The notes under the pieces are model-generated. The model ran no database searches, was not told the DNA's origin, and was given only the letters and a program-made list of their open reading frames with translations. A stretch of DNA of 64,000 nucleotides from AC-32 sp963813435 (GTDB taxonomy: Bacteria; Actinomycetota; Thermoleophilia; Gaiellales; Gaiellaceae). Shown here piece by piece: positions 17,476-26,245 of the stretch (position 1 is the first letter of the stretch; every line of letters starts with the position of its first letter). The translations under genes and the position numbers were made by a program. The stretch is taken from contig CAWEYY010000002.1 in assembly GCA_963813435.1 (NCBI GenBank), positions 186,001 through 250,000 of the forward strand, given 5' to 3'.

Positions 17476-17531
17476 GGCGGCTCCCTCCCTGTTGCTTGTG
17501 GCCGATCCTCCGCCTCCACTGCAGCGTTCCC

Positions 17532-17561
17532 GTCACGCGGTCGTAACGGTCCTGTAACGGT
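17532..17561. promoter_or_regulatory. Three 11-bp-phased GTMACG repeats upstream of the FG-GAP/PASTA operon
   Basis: GTCACG (17532), GTAACG (17543) and GTAACG (17554) are spaced exactly 11 bp apart in the gap between the FG-GAP operon and the divergent broken GNAT gene. The phasing and core resemble the site upstream of the M23 peptidase (5554-5581) and OmpR-family direct repeats such as the mycobacterial MtrA motif. Regulation by an MtrA-like protein is inference. Confidence 0.5.
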
Positions 17562-17566
17562 TCCCC

Positions 17567-18324
17567 GTGCTGCGCGAGGTCGCCGAGTACCCGAACTCCT
17601 TCGGCCCGCTCGCGCCGCAGGACGAGCGGATCGACACCGGTCGCTACACGCTCTGCCTCGGTGCGGGCTAGACCTGGAACACCGTCCAGCGCCAGCGGTT
17701 CGCGCTCGAGGAGCTCGACGACGTGCTGGCCGAGATGCGGGCAGCACTGCGGGAGCGCAGCCGGCCGAGCACGCAGTGGGAGGTCGGCAGCTCGGCGCCC
17801 GCAGGGCTCGTCGACGCGCTGCTCGAGCGAGGGCTCGTGCCCGACAAGGATCCGTACGCGGTCGCGCTCGTGCTGACCCACGAGCCGCCGCGTCATCGCC
17901 GCCGGAGTTCGTCGCGCGGCAGATCGAGACGCTCGAGGAGCTGGAGGCGGCGTACGAGGTGCAGTGGGAGGCCTTCGGCTCGACCGAGGCCGAGATCGCC
18001 GAGGCCAGGGCGCTCCTTTCCGAGCGCTTCCGCGATACCACCTACCTGCGGCACGCGGTCTGGCTCGACGGCGAGCTGGTGAGCACCGGAACCTCAGCGC
18101 CCACCGAGCACGGTCTCCTCCTGTACGGCGGCGCCACGCTCCCGCACGCGCGAGGGCGCGGCGCGTATCGCGCACTCCTGCGCGCCCGCTGGGACGACGC
18201 GGTCGCGCTCGGGAACACCGGCGCTGATCACCCAGGGCGGCGCGATGTCGCGCCCGATCCTCGAGCGCCTCGGCTTCGAACGGGTCGGCGAGGTCCACAT
18301 GCTGCTCGACAAGCTCTCCAGCTG
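17567..18324 (+). pseudogene. Broken GNAT-family acetyltransferase
   Basis: A coherent acetyltransferase-like protein can be read only by changing frame. The first part starts at GTG 17567 (LREVAEYPNSFGPLAPQDER) and meets an in-frame TAG at 17669-17671. It then continues to THEPP near 17886. The next part lies in another frame (PPEFVARQIETLEELEAAYE, then LLYGGATLPHARGRGAYRAL, the acetyl-CoA loop). The end (ALITQGGAMSRPILERLGFE) needs a second shift near 18215 and stops at 18324. One stop and two shifts indicate a decayed gene or a poorly sequenced stretch. Confidence 0.7.
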
Positions 18325-18548
18325 ATCTCACGCCGGAAGCTCCGGCGGCGTTTCTCGTTAGGAGTGGTCGTATGGACGTGAGCGAGCGCCTCACCGCCAC
18401 GCGTGCGGGCCGGCTTCGGCGCGAGACGCGACGCTGGCGCTCTCGGCGGCGCTCGTGACCGTTCGTTCTCTGGGCCTCGGCGTTCGTCGCGATCAGGTCG
18501 GCGGGACGAAGCCTCTCGCCCGGCGCGCTCACGCTCGGGCGGCTCGTC

Positions 18549-19292
18549 GTGGCCTCGCTCGCCTTGCTCGTGATCGCCGCGATGCGCGGCGAGCTCACAC
18601 CGCGGCGAGAGGACCTCCGCGCCGTCGCCCCCGCGCTCGTCGGCACGAGCCTGCTCTGGTTCGCGGGCTACATGATCGCGCTCAACGCCGGCGAGCGGCG
18701 CGTCGACGCGGGCACCGCGGCGATGCTGATCGGGATCGGTCCCATCGTGGTCGCGATCCTCGCCGGCCTTGTGTTGCGCGAAGGCTTCCCACGGTCGCTG
18801 CTCGTCGGCTGCGGAGTCGCGTTCGTCGGGGTCGTCGTGATCGGGGTCGCCACCTCGGACGGCGGCTCGTCGACGGCCGGCGTCGTCCTCTGCGTGGTCG
18901 CCGCGTGCTCGTACGCGGTCGCCGTGATCCTGCAGAAGTCGGTGATCGGACGGCTGACCGCGCTCCAGACGACGCTCTTCTGCTGCGTGATCGCCGCGGT
19001 CGCGTGCCTTCCTTTCGCGTGGCAGCTCGTCCGTGAGCTCGGAGAGGCACCCGGAGGCGCGATCGCCTGGACGGTCTACCTCGGCGTCTTCCCGACCGCG
19101 ATCGGCTTCACGACCTGGGCGTTCGCGCTGGCCAGAACGGACGCGGGCAAGCTCGGCGCGACGACCTACCTCGTCCCGCCGATCTCGATCCTGCTGGGCT
19201 GGCTGATCCTGTCCGAGAGCCCACCGGCCCTCGCGCTGGTCGGCGGCATCCTGTGCCTGTCCGGCGTCGCGATCCTCCGTCGCAGCGCGTAG
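18549..19292 (+). CDS. EamA/DMT-family transporter, N-terminus frame-disrupted
   Basis: A drug/metabolite-transporter-superfamily permease with at least eight hydrophobic segments. Family features include GTAAMLIGIGPIVVAILAG, VAACSYAVAVILQK and the C-terminal LVPPISILLGWLILSE. The readable frame continues upstream of the GTG at 18549 (VLWASAFVAIRSAGR, the first EamA helix) but meets TGA at 18456-18458. The sequence before that resumes in another frame (ATLALSAALV). So the first helix is split by a one-base shift, and the intact gene would be about 290 residues. It adjoins the broken GNAT gene and may be a pseudogene. Confidence 0.7.
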   Translation: MASLALLVIAAMRGELTPRREDLRAVAPALVGTSLLWFAGYMIALNAGERRVDAGTAAMLIGIGPIVVAILAGLVLREGFPRSLLVGCGVAFVGVVVIGVATSDGGSSTAGVVLCVVAACSYAVAVILQKSVIGRLTALQTTLFCCVIAAVACLPFAWQLVRELGEAPGGAIAWTVYLGVFPTAIGFTTWAFALARTDAGKLGATTYLVPPISILLGWLILSESPPALALVGGILCLSGVAILRRSA

Positions 19293-20003
19293 CTACGTGA
19301 CCGCTGAAGCGTGGCCGTACCCCTGAAGGACAGGAGACGGCCTGAACCCCTTCCAGGTGAGGTAGATCGCGAGGAACACCTCCCATGCGATCTCCGGGAT
19401 GGTCATGACGAACAGTCCGGCGCTCGGCTGATCGAGCACGCCGAATAGCGCGAGCACCCCGCCGAAGAACGCCAACGGCCCGCCGATCAACCCGAGAAGG
19501 GCCACCCGCGGCGGCACGAGCTCCGACTTGTACATCAGGTAGCCAAGAAGCAGCCCGTTCCCGAAGCCGGCACAAAACTGCGGCCCGAGGAGGAACGTCC
19601 AGTCGTGGAAGGCGACCAGCGACTGTCCGGCGAGCTTGAGCGAGCCTGGGTCGACGCCAGTTCCCGCGAGGTCGTCGCGCAATGTCACGACGGACATGAG
19701 GCTGATGAGGCCCATGATGATGATCGTCGACTCGACGGTGCGAAGCGCGACATATCCCAGGGAGACCGCCTCGTTCACGCGCCTCAGGATCGGAAAGAGG
19801 ACGACGGCGGTGGCGATGTTGGCGATTGCCAGAAGGACTTCGAGCAGCGCGCCCAGGGAGATGCGGGTGTCGAACCCCGAGCCGAGGATGTAGTTGGCGT
19901 CGTTCAGCACAGGGTCGTAGAGCAAGAGCGCTGGGATCGAGAACACGAAGGTTCCGATGAACCAGAGCCCTGCGATCCGAGCAGTTCTCTGCGCTGCCTC
20001 CAT
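19293..20003 (-). CDS. DUF4386 family membrane protein
   Basis: A 236-residue polytopic protein with about six hydrophobic segments. The N-terminal TARIAGLWFIGTFVFSIPALLL and the following ISLGALLEVLLAIANIATAVVLFP match the DUF4386 pattern as I know it. The C-terminal GGPLAFFGGVLALFG and WEVFLAIYLTWKGF are also characteristic. The function of the family is unknown. It is convergent with the EamA gene, with the two stops adjoining, and lies just downstream of tRNA-Cys on the same strand. Confidence 0.85.
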   Translation of the reverse strand: MEAAQRTARIAGLWFIGTFVFSIPALLLYDPVLNDANYILGSGFDTRISLGALLEVLLAIANIATAVVLFPILRRVNEAVSLGYVALRTVESTIIIMGLISLMSVVTLRDDLAGTGVDPGSLKLAGQSLVAFHDWTFLLGPQFCAGFGNGLLLGYLMYKSELVPPRVALLGLIGGPLAFFGGVLALFGVLDQPSAGLFVMTIPEIAWEVFLAIYLTWKGFRPSPVLQGYGHASAVT

Positions 20004-20050
20004 CTGTCCGCCTCCTTGTCGACGCGGTGCTCTGCCAAAGCGCGGAGATA

Positions 20051-20121
20051 AGGCGCCGAGCGGATTCGAACCGCTGTACGGGGCTTTGCAGGCCCCTGCC
20101 TAACCTCTCGGCCACGGCGCC
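20051..20121 (-). tRNA. tRNA-Cys (GCA)
   Basis: A 71-nt cloverleaf read on the minus strand. The acceptor GGCGCCG pairs with CGGCGCC, with discriminator U. The anticodon stem GGGGC/GCCCC encloses CTGCAAA with anticodon GCA. The T-arm AGCGG-TTCGAAT-CCGCT is perfect. CCA is not encoded. No integration signature is visible downstream. Confidence 0.95.
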
Positions 20122-20154
20122 GCGAGGGGGCATCGTAGCGCCGAGGGTCGGCAG

Positions 20155-20364
20155 CTAGAGAAGGTCGAGATCGTCTTCGTCGGGATCGTCGCGGTGGCGG
20201 TGCCGGTACACGACGAAGGCTGCTGCGAAGAGCGGGACCGCCAGTAGGAACCAGGGGTCGGCCCACGCAGTGGAAAGCCAGAGCGCGACCGCCGTGGCGG
20301 CCGCGCTCCAGCGAAGTGCCCGTTGTTCGCGGGCTGTCAGATTCGAATAAATGTCGCGAAACAT
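20155..20364 (-). CDS. Small two-helix membrane protein, unknown
   Basis: A 69-residue protein. A basic N-terminus (FRDIYSNLTAREQRALRW) precedes two hydrophobic segments (SAAATAVALWLSTAW and WFLLAVPLFAAAFVVY). The C-terminus is charged (RHRHRDDPDEDDLDLL). It starts within a few bases of the stop of the Flp pilin gene, so it is likely co-transcribed with the pilin. No family is recognised; the pilin neighbour suggests, but does not prove, a pilus-related role. Confidence 0.65.
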   Translation of the reverse strand: MFRDIYSNLTAREQRALRWSAAATAVALWLSTAWADPWFLLAVPLFAAAFVVYRHRHRDDPDEDDLDLL

Positions 20365-20366
20365 CA

Positions 20367-20564
20367 CTAAGGAAGGACGTTAGCGACGCTCTCGATTGCG
20401 TTTCTTACGTTGTCAGAAAGAAGCGTGATTGCTCCGATTACCGCGATTGTGATGACAGCAAGGACGACGCCGTACTCGGCCATCGTCTGCCCGTCCTCAC
20501 GGCGATGAAGTGCGTCGGTCGCGTCTGCGACGGACGTCTGCATGAAAGCGTAAAGCTTGAGCAC
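20367..20564 (-). CDS. Flp/Fap-type (type IVb) pilin, copy 1
   Basis: A 65-residue pilin precursor from GTG at 20564, preceded by GGGAGGTG. A short basic leader ends at a prepilin-peptidase-like site (REDG/QTMAEYG) with Glu at mature position 5. The hydrophobic spine (VVLAVITIAVIGAITLL) and a short polar tail (SDNVRNAIESVANVLP) follow. Flp subunits build Tad pili for adhesion. A second, nearly identical pilin lies on the opposite strand at 26840. No tad assembly genes (cpaF, tadBC, rcpAC) are in the window. Confidence 0.9.
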   Translation of the reverse strand: MLKLYAFMQTSVADATDALHRREDGQTMAEYGVVLAVITIAVIGAITLLSDNVRNAIESVANVLP

Positions 20565-20765
20565 GAGTTCACCTCCCTTCGGATGTTCGGGGAGGGGGCG
20601 ACTGGTAGGTGTGAAGTAAGGACGGTGGTTTGGCTCCACGTCGCGATCCCTCCGGTTGCGTTTATGGCGGGGCCGCACCGCCCTTCTCTATCGCTGATTT
20701 CATCGTCATCGCCTGGCGGCGGGCCGCATCCCCCAAAGAAGCGATTCGACGGCTTGATCAGGCGG

Positions 20766-20789
20766 TTTTCGGCCCGTGGAGGGCGAAAA
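20766..20789 (-). terminator. Possible terminator after the DHA2 transporter
   Basis: An inverted repeat TTTTCG(C)CCC ... GGG(C)CGAAAA begins immediately after the stop codon at 20790. The stem is imperfect and lacks a long T-run on the minus strand, so the call is weak. The rest of the roughly 220-bp gap up to the pilin gene shows nothing else recognisable. Confidence 0.35.
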
Positions 20790-22265
20790 TCAGGAGCTAG
20801 AGGCCGGCGCCGGCGGCGACGGCTTCGCGAGCGTTGTCCGCAGCGGTACCTCGCGGAGCAGCCATGAGAGCCCGAACGGGAGGATCGCGATCAGCATCCC
20901 CCAGAGAAAGACGCCGTGGAGGGAGTGGGCGAAGGCTTGCAAGAAAGCGTCGTGGATCGCGGGCGGCAGGTGGTGCACCTGCTCCGGGTTCAGGCGGAGG
21001 CCACCACCGAGCTGGCCGGTCACGCTCGCCGGGAAACGGGCGAGCTGGTCCGAGAGCCGGGCGGCGAAGATCGCGCCGAAGATCGCGACGCCGAACGAGC
21101 CGCCGACCGAGCGGAAGAACGTGGCCGTCGAGGTTGCGACGCCCATGTCCTCCTGGCGCGCGTCGTTCTGCACGACGAGCACGAGCACCTGCATGACGAG
21201 CCCGATCCCGACGCCGACCACGAGCATGTAGACCGACGCGAGCCAGGGCGCGGTGCCGACGCCGAGCCGTGAGAGCAGGTACATGCCGCCGACGAGAACC
21301 GCGGTGCCGGCGATCGGGAACGGCTTGTAGCGGCCGATCTGGCTGATCACGCGCCCGGACCAGACCGCGGCGACGAGCAGCCCGGCCATCAGCGGCAGCA
21401 TCCGCAGCCCGGAGCTCGTCGGGCTCGCGCCGTAGACGAGCTGGAGGTAGAGCGGGATGAAGATGATCACCCCGAACAGCGCCATCCCGATCGTGAAGCC
21501 CATCGCGCTCGCGACGTTGAACACGCGCGAGTGGAACAGCGTCAGCGGGATGATCGGCTCAGCGGCGCGACGCTCTTGCCACACGAAGAGGACGAGCAGC
21601 ACGACCCCCAGGACGCCGAGGCCGACGATCGTCCTCGAGCCCCACGCGTACTGGTTCCCGCCCCAGGTGGTCAGCAGAATCAGCGCGGCGACGCCTCCGC
21701 CCAGGAGCGCAGCACCGAGGTAGTCGATGCGGTGCTGCATCCGCCTCGTCGGCAGGTGCAGGCCGAACGCGACGATCGCGACGGCCACGATGCCGATCGG
21801 CACGTTCACGTAGAAGACCCAGCGCCACGAGAGGTTGTCGACGATGAAGCCGCCCAGCAGCGGGCCGGCGACCGACGCGATGCCGAACACCGAGCCGATC
21901 AGCCCCATGTAGCGGCCGCGCTCCCTCGGCGGGACGATGTCGCCGATGATCGCCTGCGCTCCGACCATGAGGCCGCCGGCGCCGATCCCCTGCAGCGCCC
22001 GGAAGCCGATCAGCTCCCCCATCGACTGCGAGAGCCCCGCCAGCATCGAGCCTGCGAGGAAGATCAGGATCGCCGCCTGGAAGACCGGCTTGCGCCCGCG
22101 CATGTCGCCGAGCTTCCCGTAGAGCGGCGTCGAGATCGTCGCCGCGAGCAGGTAGGACGTGACGACCCACGAGATGTGGTTGAGGCCGCCCAGGTCGCCG
22201 ACGATCGTCGGCAGCGCGGTCGAGACGATCGTCTGGTCGAGGGCCGCCAGGAACATGCCGAGCAT
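20790..22265 (-). CDS. MFS multidrug efflux transporter, DHA2 (14-TM, EmrB/QacA) family
   Basis: A proton-driven exporter with about 14 hydrophobic segments over 491 residues. The DHA2 signature LDQTIVSTALPTI in helix 1 is present, along with the loop 2-3 motif GKLGDMRGRKPV, motif C in GIASVAGPLLGGFIVDNLSWRW, and the NVPIG segment. The frame is open upstream to the tetR end and encodes a plausible N-terminal tail (LTGRALWTVFGALMLGMFL). The true start may therefore be a non-ATG codon near 22328 overlapping tetR. It follows a TetR repressor gene on the same strand, the usual arrangement for inducible efflux. Confidence 0.93.
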   Translation of the reverse strand: MLGMFLAALDQTIVSTALPTIVGDLGGLNHISWVVTSYLLAATISTPLYGKLGDMRGRKPVFQAAILIFLAGSMLAGLSQSMGELIGFRALQGIGAGGLMVGAQAIIGDIVPPRERGRYMGLIGSVFGIASVAGPLLGGFIVDNLSWRWVFYVNVPIGIVAVAIVAFGLHLPTRRMQHRIDYLGAALLGGGVAALILLTTWGGNQYAWGSRTIVGLGVLGVVLLVLFVWQERRAAEPIIPLTLFHSRVFNVASAMGFTIGMALFGVIIFIPLYLQLVYGASPTSSGLRMLPLMAGLLVAAVWSGRVISQIGRYKPFPIAGTAVLVGGMYLLSRLGVGTAPWLASVYMLVVGVGIGLVMQVLVLVVQNDARQEDMGVATSTATFFRSVGGSFGVAIFGAIFAARLSDQLARFPASVTGQLGGGLRLNPEQVHHLPPAIHDAFLQAFAHSLHGVFLWGMLIAILPFGLSWLLREVPLRTTLAKPSPPAPASSS

Positions 22266-22324
22266 CAGGGCCCCGAAGACCGTCCAGAGAGCCCGCCCGG
22301 TCAGGCGTCCGTCGCTGGGCGGGT

Positions 22325-22972
22325 TCAGCTGTCTCGCCGCCTTGCCGCCCTGGTCAGCTGCGCGCGGGTGAGCGGCGGAGCCGGGAGCGGGGTCGCGGCC
22401 TCGGCGCGCAGGCCGTCGAGCAGGAGCCCGAGGTAGCGGCGCCAGTAATCGGGGGCGACGGCTCCGGTCGTCTCGATCACCCGGCCGCCCGTCCAGAACA
22501 CGAGCGGGATGTCCTCGGCCGTCACGTCCGCGCGAAGCGTGCCCTGGCCCTGCGCGCGCTCGATCATCTGCCGCAGCAGCGGCCGGATCCGCTCGCGCAT
22601 CGCCTGCGCGCGATCGCGCCCCTGCTCGTGGCTTGCGAGCACGTCCTTGAGCCCGCGGTTGGCCGCATGCTGGGCGAGCGCCTCTTCGAGGAACCCGGCG
22701 AACCCGGCCCAGGCATCCTCGGCGGCGACAGCTTGTTCGGCCAGCTGGACGAGGTCGTCGAAGGCGTCCTCGAGGACCGCGTCGATCAGCTCTTCCTTGG
22801 TCGGGAAATGCCGGTAGAGCGTGCCCATGCCGACGCCCGCCTCACGCGTGATGTCGTCCACCGAGACGTCCACGCCGTCGCGCGCGAACAGCGAGCGCGC
22901 GCTCGCGACGATGCGCTCGCGATTCCGCTGCGCGTCGCGCCGCAGCGTCTTCTCGCTGGTGCTGGCGGTCAC
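22325..22972 (-). CDS. TetR/AcrR family transcriptional regulator
   Basis: A 215-residue repressor from GTG at 22972. The N-terminal helix-turn-helix is typical: RERIVASARSLFARDGVDVS, DDITREAGVGMGTLYRHFPTKEELIDAV. The C-terminal ligand domain is about 140 residues, with PLLRQMIERAQGQGTLRADV. It lies directly upstream of the DHA2 exporter gene (60 bases or less), which it probably represses until a drug-like ligand binds. No operator palindrome was obvious just upstream of its start. Confidence 0.93.
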   Translation of the reverse strand: MTASTSEKTLRRDAQRNRERIVASARSLFARDGVDVSVDDITREAGVGMGTLYRHFPTKEELIDAVLEDAFDDLVQLAEQAVAAEDAWAGFAGFLEEALAQHAANRGLKDVLASHEQGRDRAQAMRERIRPLLRQMIERAQGQGTLRADVTAEDIPLVFWTGGRVIETTGAVAPDYWRRYLGLLLDGLRAEAATPLPAPPLTRAQLTRAARRRDS

Positions 22973-23016
22973 CCCACCAGTGTAGCTGCTAAACGGAGCG
23001 TGCGCTCCGGTTTGAT

Positions 23017-23907
23017 CTACGCGGTCGCTCTGAGCGTGGCGAGGTCGTCGGGACTGGGCTCCCAATTTCCGGCAGCCGCGTTCGCCTGCACCTGCTCGGG
23101 CCTGGTCGCGCCCGCGATCACCGAGACGACTGGCGTCTGGGCCGCCAGCCCGCCGATCGCGACCTCGAGCAGGCTCACGCCGCGCTCGGCGGCGAAGGCC
23201 TCGAGCGCCTCGACGCGTTCGTGCTCCTCGTCGCTGATCTCGCGCCCGTGCAGGCGCGTCCCCTCCGGCGCGGGCTCGCCTCGCCGGTACTTGCCGGTCA
23301 GCAGGCCACTCGCGAGCGGGAAGTACGGGATGAACCCGAGCCCGAGGCGCTCGCACGCACCCAGGAGCTCGCGCTCGGCTTCCCGCTCGAGCCACGAGTA
23401 CTCGCTCTGCTCCGAGACGTACGCCTCCTCGGCGAGGGACGCGGCCTCCTCGAGCCGAGCCGCCGAGTAGTTGGAGGTGCCGTAGGCGCGGATCCTGCCC
23501 TCGCGAACGAGCTCGCCGAGCGCGCCGATCGTCTCGGCCAGCGGCGTGTCCGGATCCTCCTGGTGGTGCTGGTAGAGGTCGACGTGGTCCATCTGGAGGC
23601 GCTCAAGGCTCCCCTCGAGCGCGCGGCGGATCTCCGCGCGAGACCCCTTTCCGTGCCCGACCTCTCCCCCGCCTCCGAACTTGGTCGCGAGCACGACCTG
23701 GTCCCGCCGGCCGCGCAGCGCGTTGCCGAGGTACGTCTCGCTCTGTCCGTTGCCGTAGCTCTCGGCGGTGTCGAGGAACGTCACGCCGGCCTCGAGCGCG
23801 GCATCGACGACGGCGCGCGTCCCGTCCTGGTCGACGCGCCGGCCGAAGTTGTTGCACCCGAGGCCGACGACCGAGACCTCGAGCGGACCGAGCGTCCGCG
23901 TCCTCAT
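23017..23907 (-). CDS. Aldo/keto reductase
   Basis: A 296-residue NADPH-dependent oxidoreductase with a (beta/alpha)8 barrel. The catalytic tetrad is complete: Asp about 46 and Tyr about 51 (FLDTAESYGNG), Lys about 76 (LATKFGG) and His about 115 (LYQHHQ). The C-terminal cofactor motif VVSVIAGATRPEQVQAN is present. It is close to the YghZ/Tas-like AKR branch. Its stop is about 45 bases from the tetR start, so it may be transcribed ahead of the regulator-exporter pair. The substrate is unknown. Confidence 0.94.
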   Translation of the reverse strand: MRTRTLGPLEVSVVGLGCNNFGRRVDQDGTRAVVDAALEAGVTFLDTAESYGNGQSETYLGNALRGRRDQVVLATKFGGGGEVGHGKGSRAEIRRALEGSLERLQMDHVDLYQHHQEDPDTPLAETIGALGELVREGRIRAYGTSNYSAARLEEAASLAEEAYVSEQSEYSWLEREAERELLGACERLGLGFIPYFPLASGLLTGKYRRGEPAPEGTRLHGREISDEEHERVEALEAFAAERGVSLLEVAIGGLAAQTPVVSVIAGATRPEQVQANAAAGNWEPSPDDLATLRATA

Positions 23908-24317
23908 GCGGCCGAGCCTACCGGTGCCTGCCTGGGCCGCCTACGACGGGAACGTGCCCGCCCAGCGGCTGTCCCGGTCGAACTCGTGCTCGGCGAGGCG
24001 ATCTTCTGCGAACGGCTCCTGGTCAGGCTCGGGCGCCGGCTAGTGCTTTGACTCACTGGCCTTCTTTGGCTTCGGGCGAACCCGAAGACGCTTCCAGAAG
24101 CGGTTCACGACCCCAGTCTATCCGTGCTGCCCCGCGAATAGAAACAGCGCCTGAGCGGGGCTTTTCACGCTCGTGCCGAGACAGCGCCGCCACCCCTACC
24201 TCAGTTTCTACACTTGATCTGGCGTCCGGGGTGTCCGCCGGTAAGACCCGGGACTACCGCGATAGACCTATCCCCCCAGGTCCGCCTCGGGCGCATCTCG
24301 ACTCCTGACGTACCTGC
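23908..24317. other. Intergenic region with a possible 22-codon microgene and a partial hairpin
   Basis: A 410-bp gap without a conventional gene. On the minus strand 24040-24108 encodes a GTG-started 22-residue basic peptide (VNRFWKRLRVRPKPKKASES-KH). At 24150-24168 GCGCCTGAGCGGGGCTTTT resembles the right half of the tRNA-Gly terminator at 29157-29180, but its left arm is displaced by about 20 bases, so it is a poor hairpin. The remaining sequence is unremarkable. Confidence 0.3.
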
Positions 24318-26153
24318 TCAGCTCGCGCCGGCCAGCTCCTGCAGCGCCGGTTCCCCGGGCAGCTCTTCGTCGCGGGCGACGAGCGCCGCGTAGCGGCCAC
24401 CGGCGCGCATCAGCTCTTCGTGGCGGCCGGACTCGACGAGCTGGCCGTGGTCGAGCACGACAATCTGCTCGGCATGGCGAATCGTCGACAGACGGTGCGC
24501 GATGGTGATCGTCGTCCGCCCGGCGGCGAGCTGATCGAGCGCCTCCTGCACGAGCCGCTCGGTCGCGGTGTCCAGCGCGCTGGTGGCCTCGTCCAGGACG
24601 AGAATCGGCGGATTGCGCAGGATCGTCCGCGCAATTGCTATTCGCTGCTTCTCGCCGCCCGAAAAACGGTAGCCGCGCTCGCCGACGACGGTGTCGTAGC
24701 TCTCGGGGAGCGCTGCGATCACGTCGTGAATGCGCGCCGCCTCGGCGGCCCTTCTGATCTCCTCGTCGCTCGCGTCGGGCTTCGCGAAGCGCAGGTTGTC
24801 GCGCACAGAAGCGTGGAACAGATACGTCTCCTGCGAGACGACGCCGACGAGCTCGGTCAGTGCCTGGAAGCTGAGGTCGCGGACGTCGACCTCGCCGATC
24901 GTGACGCGGCCGCGGCCAACCTCGTACAGGCGGGCCGCAAGGTAGCCGAGCGTGGTCTTGCCCGCGCCCGTCTCGCCGACGATCGCGGTCGTGGTGCCGG
25001 CCGGCACCGTGAACGAGACGTCTCGCAGCGTCCATTCGTCGTCGTAGCGGAACCAGACGTGATCGAAGACGACGTCACCGGCGCGACCGACGCGGATCGC
25101 GTCCGGCTTCTCCTCGATGTCGACCGGCTCGTCGAGGTATTCGAAGATCCGGTCGAAGAGCGCGAGCGAGGTCTGCACGTCGAGGCTGACCCCGAGCAAC
25201 GAGCCGACCGGGAAGAAGAGGCGCGTCTGCAGGGTCGTGAACGCGACGAGCACGGGGATCGAGATCGCGTGCGATCCGTTCGCCAGCAAGAGGCCACCGA
25301 CCCAGTAGACCGCGGCCGGCATGATCGCGAAGCTCGTCTGGATCGAGGCCATCACCCAACGGCCGGCCATCCGCTGGCGCACCTCGAGGTCTGCGAGTCG
25401 GCGCGAATCCTCTTCGAACCGGTCGGCGAGCTCGTCGCCGCGGCCCATGGTCTTGCCGAGCAAGATGCCGGAAACCGACAGCGACTCCTGCACGGCGCTC
25501 GAGATGTCGGCGAGCGTCTCCTGCGTCGTCTTCGCGATCCGGCGACGCTCGTTCCCGACTCGCCGGGTCAGCAGCGCGAACAGCGGGATCAGCGCGAATG
25601 CGAACAGGGCCAGCTGCCAGCTCAGCACGAGCATGCCGATCATCGTCGCGACGACCGTCGTCACGTTGGAGGCGATCGAGGTGGCCGTGTTCGTGACGAC
25701 GTTCTGGACGCCCCCGATGTCGTTCGAGATGCGGGACTGCACCTCGCCCGTTCGCGTCCGCGTGAAGAACGCGAGCGAGAGACGCTGTAGGTGCCGGAAG
25801 ACGGCCGCGCGCAGGTCGTGCATCACACGCTGGCCGACCTGGTTCGAGTACAGCGTCTGGACCACGCCGAGGACTCCGGTCACGACGGCGATCGCGATCA
25901 TCCCGGCGGCGCTCACCGAGAGCTCGCGCGTGTCGTTCGCTGCGATCGCCTCGAGCACGCGCTTCAGCAGGAAGGCCGGCAGCACGCCGAGGGCCGCCGA
26001 AACCACGATGAGCAGGAGCACCGCGCCCAGGCGCAGTTCGTACGGCGCGAACAGGCGCCCGATGCGGCGGAGGTTAGAGCGCCGCTTGGCGGGGTCGGCC
26101 GGACGTTCCGGGACCTCCGCGGCGGAGTGGAAGAACATGCCCACGGCGCTCAA
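24318..26153 (-). CDS. ABC exporter half-transporter (fused membrane and ATPase domains)
   Basis: The 611 residues comprise an N-terminal six-helix type I exporter domain (about 40-330) and a C-terminal nucleotide-binding domain (about 365-590). Walker A is GETGAGKTT, the Q-loop is VSQETYLF, the signature is FSGGEKQR (Leu-to-Phe variant), Walker B is ILVLDEATSALD and the switch His is in AHRLSTI. The ATP site should be fully active. As a half-transporter it probably homodimerises and exports lipids, peptides or drugs. It is monocistronic, with no partner half adjacent. Confidence 0.94.
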   Translation of the reverse strand: MSAVGMFFHSAAEVPERPADPAKRRSNLRRIGRLFAPYELRLGAVLLLIVVSAALGVLPAFLLKRVLEAIAANDTRELSVSAAGMIAIAVVTGVLGVVQTLYSNQVGQRVMHDLRAAVFRHLQRLSLAFFTRTRTGEVQSRISNDIGGVQNVVTNTATSIASNVTTVVATMIGMLVLSWQLALFAFALIPLFALLTRRVGNERRRIAKTTQETLADISSAVQESLSVSGILLGKTMGRGDELADRFEEDSRRLADLEVRQRMAGRWVMASIQTSFAIMPAAVYWVGGLLLANGSHAISIPVLVAFTTLQTRLFFPVGSLLGVSLDVQTSLALFDRIFEYLDEPVDIEEKPDAIRVGRAGDVVFDHVWFRYDDEWTLRDVSFTVPAGTTTAIVGETGAGKTTLGYLAARLYEVGRGRVTIGEVDVRDLSFQALTELVGVVSQETYLFHASVRDNLRFAKPDASDEEIRRAAEAARIHDVIAALPESYDTVVGERGYRFSGGEKQRIAIARTILRNPPILVLDEATSALDTATERLVQEALDQLAAGRTTITIAHRLSTIRHAEQIVVLDHGQLVESGRHEELMRAGGRYAALVARDEELPGEPALQELAGAS

Positions 26154-26245
26154 GGGTACGCCGCCGGAGAGGCGTGGCCGAGGTCGTGTACGCGCGGTGA
26201 ACCTCTGCGACGAGTGGCAGCGGCCTCCGGCTAAGCTCGGTCACG

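Noticed and set aside
24150..24168. A terminator in the 24.1-kb gap.
   Set aside because: Only the right arm plus TTTT is present; the left CCCCGC is separated by about 20 bases, so the hairpin is weak and no gene ends there.
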